A DNA stretch of 64,000 nt from assembly GCA_022478985.1 (NCBI GenBank), contig JAKSZP010015876.1, positions 124,001 through 188,000 on the forward strand, read 5' to 3'. The notes under the pieces are model-generated. The model saw only the letters and a program-made list of their open reading frames with translations, searched no databases and had not been told where the DNA came from. This DNA is from Massospora cicadina (Eukaryota > Entomophthoromycota > Entomophthoromycetes > Entomophthorales > Entomophthoraceae). Position numbers and translations under genes: made by a program. Shown piece by piece: positions 56,641 through 64,000 of the stretch (within the stretch, counting starts at the first letter, position 1; every line of letters starts with the position of its first letter).

Positions 56641-56654
56641 AGGTGTGTGGCAAG

Positions 56655-57207
56655 TGCTATAATTTTGGCAATACTATTAAGATACGCCATAAGGGTCACA
56701 CAGGTCAAACCCACATAAAACGGATGGACAATGTGAGGATCATCAGTCCTCCAAACACACTTGAAAATATAACAAAATATGGAAAAATTGCCCTGACAAC
56801 TTTTTTACTTATTTAATAATTACAGAGATTCCTCTCTGTTCTGCTTTCAAAACTACTAACAAACCTCCCTCTCAATTGCCCTATCTTGTCTATATATCCG
56901 CAACTTTGGACAATACCATTACCTAGGCTTAGACTATTTGGTTTACAGCATATACTCTTAGGTTTCAGGATGGTATTCTTAAATTCTCCATTACCTTAGT
57001 TTAAGGAAATCTAATTAATAATTGTTAAATGTCACCATTGCCTTATCACCTTATTTGGAGGTGATCCAATAATAGCCCTTTATAACCCAATATTATCTAA
57101 TCTCATGGCGCTTGAATAATCATAAATAATCATCATGGTCGGCGTATTCTCACCAATCCGCCGTAGCTATTTAGGGATTATCATCCAGTCATATCAGAAT
57201 CTCAACA
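56655..57207 (-). repeat. A4 3' LTR
   Basis: 553 bp; high end tcaaca followed by TTAACCCCC, the complement of a polypurine tract GGGGGTTAA. Pairs with 62565-63119. Confidence 0.9.
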
Positions 57208-57224
57208 TTAACCCCCTTGACTGG

Positions 57225-58470
57225 ATGATAAGTCTCTTATTGTTTATATGCTCAGAGGAACTTTTCATGCACACGATTAATGATTTGACTATTCACTGGG
57301 TCTTTGATAGTGTAGGCATCAATGTCCCTTTTCTTGTTTATTTTGAATGGACCAATCCAGATGTTGGCCAAATTGTGTTTCCACCCAAACCTGTGCTTGC
57401 TATGGAACAAAACCATCTTACCTTCTTGGAACTGAGCAAACCTGCTACACTGTACATGATTGGCAGCCTGATTCTTGATCTTTTTGGCCAAGATGAAGGA
57501 ATACGCTTCCGTTTACACTTGATCAATGTGTCAGCTAAATTAGTTAAGTAATGTTGTGAATTCATTCCGCTGGTATCTTTTATGCATGCATAGAGCAATG
57601 AAAGAAGAGCAGGGTTCGTCCATATAATAATTGGAAGGAGCTCTTCCCCATGGTGAAATTATAGCTAACGTTATAAGCAAAAACAGCGGTAGATAGGAGG
57701 GAACTCCAATCAGAGGGTCTATCTGTTACCAGCTTCCAGAGTATGTCCACCAATGTCCCGTTGACATGTTTGACCATCCCGTTGGACTCAGGGTGTTATG
57801 GAGTCATCAGAACCCTTCAGATACCATTAGCTTGTTCAACTTTGGAAGGATGTGTGAGTTGAAGTTGATTCTTTTATTAATAAGAATGAACTGAGGGAAG
57901 CCATATTGCTGAATAATACATTCCATTATAAACTTGGCCACTGTGAACGCCCCCAAATCCTGTATTGCCCACGCTTAAACCCACCTGGTCAAGTGGTCAA
58001 TTGCTACCAGAATGTACTTGAACCAGTTAGCTCACGTTGGCAGAGGGCCAACAACATCAAGGTAAACCGTATGCCAAGCAAAGTGCAGTTTCACTAACTG
58101 GTATGAATTTTCTGGAAGACTGGCTTTTCCACTTGGCACTGATGGGTACAGGAAGTAGTTTCAAACACTTCAAAGATCATGCTTTCTCAGTAATACTGAG
58201 GATGCAACAATTACAACGTTTTGCGCACGCCACCATGTCAAACTGCCTTCTGGGCGCTCATGATATTGCTAGGCAATGTCAAAGGTCGCAGAAAGTTCAC
58301 CGTATAATTTCCAATCCACTTGTACAGTTCCCCATTCCGTTGTAAGGTATTTTCCCGCATCTCATTTAATGCTGCTATAACTTGGTGCAGTTTGTTGTCA
58401 TATTTCCCGCTGAGCATCTTATTGTACATCACATTGCTGAGATCTGCCGTCATGGCAATGGTTGTCAATC
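57225..58470 (-). pseudogene. A4 integrase and tether
   Basis: From high to low: tether with NVMYNKMLSGKYDNKLHQV (58370-58440), then MRENTLQRNGELYKWIG and the zinc-finger entry near 58240. The core is broken by stops. HPESNGMVKHVNGTLVDILW lies at about 57735-57790, with Lys (57769-57771) where Glu is expected. FAYNVSYNFTMGKSSFQLLYG follows near 57620-57690. The C-terminal module (57252-57491) has KEGKMVLF-like sequence, WIGPFKINKKRDIDAYTIKD and VHEKFL. Confidence 0.75.
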
Positions 58471-58499
58471 TAGATAAGCAGTTGGCGTTCTGATGTTTT

Positions 58500-59870
58500 G
58501 CTCACAGTCAGTGGAGGATCTCAAAGTCATACGCCTGCAGCTTAAGAGCCCATAGGGCTAGACGCCCTTCAGGATCCTTGAGGTTCTGCAACCAACATAA
58601 TGACGCGTGATCTGATACAACTTTAAACTTTACCCCATACAGGTAGACCCTAAATTGCTTATATGCGTAGATTACCACTAAGCACTCTTGCTCTGTCACA
58701 GTATAATTACTTTCATGGCAATTTAAGCTTTGACTGCAGTACACCACTGGGTGCTCCTCCCCCTCATCATCTTTTGAGATAGGACCGCCCCTACAGCGGA
58801 AAGGGATGCATCCATCTGAATGATGAACTCCTTACCAAAATTTGCATAGCATAGCATCAGTGCGCTGATCAGCACTGTTTTAAGTGTGCCAAAGGAGCAT
58901 TGATGGCGTTCCGTCCATTAAAACATGACATCCTTTTTTAACAACTCAAATAGCGGACCCCTAATACAGCTGTAGTTAGGGATGAAGCGCTGGTAGTAGC
59001 TGACCATTCCCAAAAATACCTGTATGTCGTGCTTACTGTTTGGTGTAGTCATTTTTTAATGTCCTCCACCTTGGACGGCTGTGGTTTCAGCCCCTTAGAG
59101 TCTACCACAACCCCCAAGTATTCCAATTGGTCTTTGAAGAAGTTACATTTATGAGGCTTAATTCTGATGTTCACCTTAGAAAGTCAGCGGAATACCTCTT
59201 TTAGATGATCAAGGTGCTCAGAAAAGGTTCAGGAGAAAATGTTGATGTCATCAAGGTACATGAGGATGCACGACAGCTTCAGATCACTGAGGATAGTGTC
59301 CATGGCTTGTTGGAATGTATCAGGGCGTTACATAGCCCTTGAGGCATATGGGTCAGTTGAAAAAGCCCTTTGGATGTGATTATGGTACAATTCTTATTCT
59401 CCGCCATGAGCAACTTGATTTTCCAGTAACCAATATCATTTCCATTTCTAAAAAAAGTAAGCTCCTCCTAATAAATCAATCGCATTACTAATCTGAGGCA
59501 AGGGATACAAGTCCTTTTTAGTAATACTGTTAAGCTTCCAGTAGTCTGTCAATCCAATTGTACCGTCCTTCTTCTTTAAAATCAGAACAGGTGAAGCCCA
59601 CGGACTCTTGGATGGTTCAAGCATCCCTTGCTCCAGCAACTTATCAATTTTCTTAGTGACAACTTCTTCAGTTGACCTTTTTTGATGAATTGGCTGTGAT
59701 CTGATGGGAGGATGATCCCCAGTGTCCAATCAATGGACCAACCCCAAGCACACCCTAAATCATGGTCATTAATGGTGAAAATCTCCTTATACTTCTGAAA
59801 TAAAGCTATCTTTTGGTCTTTTTGTTCTTCTGATAACCCTATTAAATTCTTGCTCAGTACCACTGTCATT
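58500..59870 (-). pseudogene. A4 reverse transcriptase and RNase H
   Basis: RT: MDTGDHPPIRSQPIH, TKKIDKLLEQGMLEPSKSPW, SPVLILKKKDGTIG, and DYWKLNSITKKDLYPLPQI (59505-59560). After a disrupted patch, MPQGLCNA lies near 59335. The catalytic box YLDD is intact at about 59246-59258 (MYLDDIN). RNase H (58508-58747): VYCSQSLNCHESNYTVTEQE, CLVVIYAYKQFRVYLYGVKF and VVSDHASLCWLQNLKDPEGR, where VSDHAS carries the TDH-type Asp. Several frameshifts between blocks. Confidence 0.75.
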
Positions 59871-60277
59871 ATGCCAGGATATTACTTGGCAGTTAGACCA
59901 AATTCATCCAGTGACCCAAACTCGTGAACCTGAAGGACCTCCTTGACTGGGGTCTAGTTAATATGCCACTATTTAGTGTCAGCGGATTTTCATTGTTTCA
60001 TTATGGAGATTCACTAACAAAACCTTGATCTCCCCATGGCCTGGGAGTATAATACCTGGAGCCACATAAGGCTCAAGCCACGTTTGCTTATAAGGCCCAA
60101 TGACCTCCCCATAGAGCCTGGCTGGCACTTTCACCTCTAACTCAATGTTCACTATAAACCAGTGTTCAGAAGGAATAGATATAGGCCTATCATCTTGGAG
60201 ATGTAGCCCTTGATATTCTTATATTTGCTAGGGAAGGGCCTGCGCCTTACTTTTTAGTTGATGGTAGTGAACCGGAA

Positions 60278-60730
60278 TCACCCCATCACTATATGAAAGA
60301 ATGATATGACCCATGTGTATTTATCCTTTGGTAGCCCTCTAGAGGTAAAGTAAATTGGGATCCGCTGCCCCATAATTTCAAAAGTATCCTCTGTCATATC
60401 AACACCAGCACAGAAGTGTTGCAGGAAAGCAATCCTAATTAGAAGGCCGTAGTTACTATTGGGTAACAATATTGCTGGAGCTACAACAACAATGGACTCA
60501 AACTGCAAATGTTGCGCACTGTACGCCCCCTCAGAGACCGTGCTTTCCACTCCAGCAGTCCTGTATACCATTCAAAGTTCCACATCAGACTTTATGTCAA
60601 CTTTGCCATAAACTTAGTAGAAACTATATTGACCGGGGTGCCTGTATCTATTATAGCGTGAACTCTATTTTTTGCAAAAATGTCACAGTATGTACACTCA
60701 GTATAAGAAGGATTTTGACTGTTTAATACG
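60278..60730 (-). pseudogene. A4 aspartic protease
   Basis: AIIDTGTPVNIVSTKFMAKL (60595-60655) has intact D-T-G. After a frame change, VYRTAGVESTVSEGAY and VVVAPAILLPNSNYGLLIRI follow (60278-60571). This uninterrupted stretch across MVYRTAG is what defines the empty target site of the A3 insert. Confidence 0.75.
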
Positions 60731-60849
60731 TGAACATTTAAGGGATCTCTTTTTCCAAGAAATTCATTATCCCCTCACCGTCTTAGGGGTTTTCTCTGAC
60801 AATGGCATCTACTGGAAGGGTGACGTTCACTCCTTATAGGGTTGGCGCA

Positions 60850-62470
60850 TCTGTGGCTGGATCCATCTTGTCTGTAGAAGCTTGGTCGAACATTTAGCAA
60901 GCGTACAGCTTCAGTTGCTTCTGAGGACCTTCATCCACTGTAGCCTTGGCTTGCACTCATGTCAGTAAGTTCACTCCTCTAACTGGTTGCTGTTATAAGG
61001 TCTTTTCATTGTATTGAGGGACTTCCGATGGATATACTACAATTGACACAGGTGGGACGTTCAGGGTTGGGATAGCAGGAACTCCGTGCAAGATGGCCAG
61101 GGTGACCACATCAAAGCAATATACCCCATAAGGGCTACATCCTTAGTTCTCATAAGAGGGGCCAGGTTGATAGTTTTGTTGTTGACAATTGGTGTAACCA
61201 GGGCCAGGTGATAGGATGATTGCTGACACTTGACGTAAATAGGTTTGGGTCAGTAGTTGGGTTGCTGACAATTTTTGTAAATGGGGTTGGAGTGGAAGTC
61301 AAACTGCAGAGGTAACTTAGCTGAGGACAGGGCGCAGTATTATAATATGGCTGCAGGTTACTAGGCAGAATATGGGCAGGACAAGAGTTTTCCCCACATA
61401 AGAGGGCCTGGTAATGGCAGCGGTATAGTTCCGCTCTGTATTGGGCGGAGGAAAGTAGCAGTTAGATGGCACCAGAACTGAACAATTTTGAGTAAAGGTA
61501 CATTGTTGCCAATATCAAAGTCATGACATTGTAAAGCTTGTGGTATGGCTTCACTGCGGAGGTCATGGCAATTCACACATCAGCTTCCACTAAAACGCCT
61601 GCCCCAATTAGCACATGAGCTTAAACCATAAAATAATCAGTGAACGCCATGAGGGTCTCTTTACGGTGAAACCCAATAGTCAAGAGTTCTGCCTTCCGCT
61701 GTGACATTTTTGAGGTACCCCAAACAGCCGCCGCACAGTATTTATTTAAACCTTGGTATGTAATGGAGCTGCTTGGAAGATAGCAGGAGTCTTGATTGGA
61801 ACTCCCTACATCCAAGGCGAAATTAACAGTTTAGCTTTATGCCAATATGAGGCGCCCTCCACTGCAAACCCAAACTGTTTAAAGAAACCATGGATATTCC
61901 CATTGCAATCAAATGAAGGTAGCTTATTGATTTAGACCTCCTCCTCTCGCTCATAACCATTACTTTTTGGGACGTACTGTTGAATAGGTCAAGATCCATA
62001 GGTGGTCTCTGCTGAGGAGCTGGGCCAGCGGATGTTGGGTTGTCCGCTGATTTGGAGGTAATGTGGGCCTCTTTGGTGGGCAGTACTGCCATCACTTGGA
62101 AGAATTGGCTCTCTAATTTGTAACAATATTCAGAGCTGCCTTCCTGGGTGCAGTAGCCCATGTCAGCGTCATATTCTTCATCGTATAATTCTCCATGAGC
62201 AGCATCTTGTCACTCTTCTTATTCCCTAATGAGAGGGCTGAAAGGTATTGTTCAATTTCTTCTCTGCACAATGCAGTCATTTGTTAGTGTCATCCAAGTA
62301 ATTAGCTTGTTGCTTGTTTTGTTGTCCAAGAATTTACATTTGACTGAACGTGCTGTCAGGCTAGTGCATAACGTCATTTCGCTCCTGAAGAAGATCATCC
62401 TGCTTTTTGAGCACCGCATCTAAAGCAAGTTTTAATTCCTAATATTTAACTAAAGCAGGATTTTGTGAAG
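60850..62470 (-). pseudogene. A4 gag
   Basis: The start region has ELKLALDAVLKKQDDLLQER (62375-62440), the family A gag opening. A central block (61823-62161) begins MGYCTQEGSSEYCYKLESQF. A capsid-like part lies near 61360-61800, followed by a Pro/Gln/Tyr-rich part. The zinc knuckle near 61100-61140 is barely readable (VYCFDVV). A linker leads into the protease. Confidence 0.6.
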
Positions 62471-62546
62471 ATACCCGCCAAAAAAGGCTGATGTGACTTG
62501 ACCCACAACTGGAGATCTTTAATTTGTAGTGATTGATCAATGGGCC

Positions 62547-62564
62547 CCCTGTAGTGAGCACCAC
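62547..62564 (-). other. A4 primer-binding site
   Basis: Minus-strand TGGTGCTCACTACAGGGG, just inside the 5' LTR (plus strand ccccTGTAGTGAGCACCA). Confidence 0.85.
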
Positions 62565-63119
62565 TGTTATAATCTTTGGTGATACTGTTAGGATATGCTG
62601 TAAGGGTTGCACAGATATAATCAACTGAACAACGGATGGAAAATGGTAGGATTGTTGGTACTCCAAAAACACTTGAAACTATAATGATTATGGAGCAATT
62701 GCCCTGACAACTTTTTTATTTATTTAATAATTACAGCGGTTCCTCGCTGTTCTGCTCTCTCAAAACTACTAACAATCCTCCCTCTCAATAGCCCTATCTC
62801 ATTTATATATCAGTGACTTTGGATGATACCATTCTCTTGGCTTAAACTATTTGGTCTATGGCATATACTCATTGGTTTCAAATGGTACTCTTAAATTTTC
62901 TATTGCCTTAATTTGAGGCGATCTAATTAAAATTCATTAAATGTTGACATTGTTTTATCACCTTGTTTGGAGGTGTACCAATAATAACTCTTTATAATCC
63001 AATATCGCCTCATCTCAAGGCATTCAAATAAATGTAAATAATTATCATGGTAAGCGTATTCTCACCAACCTGCCGTAGCTATTAAGGGCTTATCATCCAG
63101 TCATATCAGAATCTTAACA
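62565..63119 (-). repeat. A4 5' LTR
   Basis: 555 bp; GCAAG follows at 63120-63124. Aligned with the A1 5' LTR and the A4 3' LTR. Confidence 0.9.
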
Positions 63120-63124
63120 GCAAG

Positions 63125-63740
63125 TATGGAATGGCAGCAGCTACTCGTCTTTCATTCAGGGTATGCCCTAGGTTAGAGATTTGGGTGAGAACAGTGTAAG
63201 TCTAGAGACCCAACTTTTTGATATAGATCGGGAAAAGGTCCCTTTTAGGAAGAAGAAGGGACCTGATGCCCCTGTGGAGCCCTTGGCTCAACTGGGGGGC
63301 TTGGGTAATGTAGTTGATGAATGTTGGGTCAATGCATTTGCACCAAAGACCCCACCACAGTACCCATTTGACTGCTTCTTTTCTGGTTAAAAGGATAAAA
63401 GAGGTCTGTAAAGAGGTAATAAAGGCCAGAAGCCTTCAACAGCAGCTTCCCCTCCCACTGAACTCTACTCCGCCATCTTTTATGTCCTTAGAAAGAAAAT
63501 GGACCTCAAAACTCAGGAAAGGGCTCCCAAGTCAGAAAACTGGTCTGGGTCATGGAATCTGAAATTCCAGGTCCAGAAAAGGCAATCAAGTCAAATTGCT
63601 TTCAGGAATTTTTTAAAAAAATCTTTTAAAACTTCATTGGAATCTACCCTGGAGAACCCAATTTGGCCGCCCCTTCAATCCAAGTAAATATGCTTATGTT
63701 TGAATTGGTGAGGGTCCCTCCCTGGCAGATCCAACAATTA
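63125..63740 (+). other. Right-edge region, unidentified coding-like sequence
   Basis: Open plus-strand frames at 63181-63390, 63314-63562 and 63499-63687 overlap in different frames, as in a frameshifted gene. The first has charged residues (DIDREKVPFRKKKGPDAP) and ends CFFSG. I cannot assign a family. It is contiguous with 56641-56654 across A4. Confidence 0.3.
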
Positions 63741-64000
63741 TGTTGCCAGAGCTTTTGCAACCTTTGCATAAGCCAGATGACGAAGCCCCAAACCCAGGCT
63801 GAGTAACCATGAGTACGTCAGCTACGCTGCCCAGGAAAAAATACCCATGGCCCCCTTTTCCCTACTCCACATATATAAGGCAACTGCCTCTGTAAGGAGC
63901 AGTTGTTGGTCCATTTTCACCTTTAAGTTTAATAAAACCATTCCCTCCAAAACCTTCTCCACGAGCTCTGCCACTTTCTTCAAAATAATTTTACTTAACC
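63741..64000 (+). repeat. Possible LTR or promoter region at the right edge
   Basis: It starts TGTTGCCAGAG, contains a TATA box (CATATATAAGG, about 63870-63880) and AATAAAACC (about 63933), the spacing expected for the U3-R part of an LTR. It runs off the window, so the end is unseen. Confidence 0.35.

Larger units (their letters stand above)
56655..63119 (-). mobile_element. Ty3/gypsy element A4
   Basis: 6465 bp on the minus strand with LTRs of 553 and 555 bp and a perfect GCAAG duplication (56650-56654 and 63120-63124). It contains all gypsy domains in order, each with stops or shifts. Its intact structure and the absence of inserts make it a good reference for the family. Confidence 0.92.

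Noticed and set aside
1..64000. CRISPR array, bacterial operon or prophage
   Set aside because: No regularly spaced short repeats, no ribosome-binding-site-led gene strings, and all recognisable proteins belong to eukaryotic retroelements.

Overview
This 64-kb window looks like intergenic DNA from a large, transposon-swollen eukaryotic genome. I found no host gene, tRNA, rRNA or CRISPR. Nearly every recognisable protein motif belongs to a decayed retrotransposon: Ty3/gypsy Gag zinc knuckle, aspartic protease, reverse transcriptase (RT), RNase H, integrase and chromodomain, plus a LINE-type ORF1. Chromodomain gypsy elements (chromoviruses) together with a zinc-knuckle LINE suggest a fungus; the repeat load would suit a rust-like genome. 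The species assignment is inference only.

Names used here are local. Family A (gypsy, LTR about 500-578 bp): A1 1566-6740 (-), A2 21622-28209 (-), A3 40618-48576 (+), A4 56655-63119 (-). Family B (gypsy, LTR about 343 bp, collagen-like Gag): B1 12956-19299 (+), and a related 3' end, B2, at 8556-9620 (+). Family C (chromovirus, LTR about 850-900 bp): C1 10577-29541 (+), and a solo LTR at 32067-32913 (-). Family D (chromovirus, LTR about 650 bp): three units D1, D2 and D3 head to tail from 36525 to 56654 (+). Element E: an old chromovirus-like copy on the minus strand, about 30800-35000. F: an integrase tail at 6741-6865 (+). A LINE on the minus strand occupies 1-1565.

The layout is a set of nested insertions, most proven by target-site duplications (TSDs). 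C1 (TSD CTCAG) was split in its RT by B1 (TSD GTACC) and in its integrase by A2. E was split by the solo C LTR (TSD AGATA). D1 was split in its integrase by A3 (TSD CATAC), and A3 itself carries a 1.37-kb unclassified insert with an 8-bp duplication (GGTTTATG). D2 carries a 1.19-kb unclassified insert (CCTGG). A4 (TSD GCAAG) sits just beyond the D3 gag fragment. The LINE cuts the 3' end of A1, and A1 in turn sits in the integrase of F.

All pol genes carry stops and frameshifts, so no gypsy copy looks autonomous. Points that plain decay does not fully explain: a LINE ORF1 frame interrupted only by TGA; a hydrophobic reading frame inside all three C LTRs; collagen-type Gly-X-Y repeats in the B Gag; a tandem D array with single shared LTRs; Lys in place of the third catalytic acid in six of nine integrases; and two insertions of unknown class.
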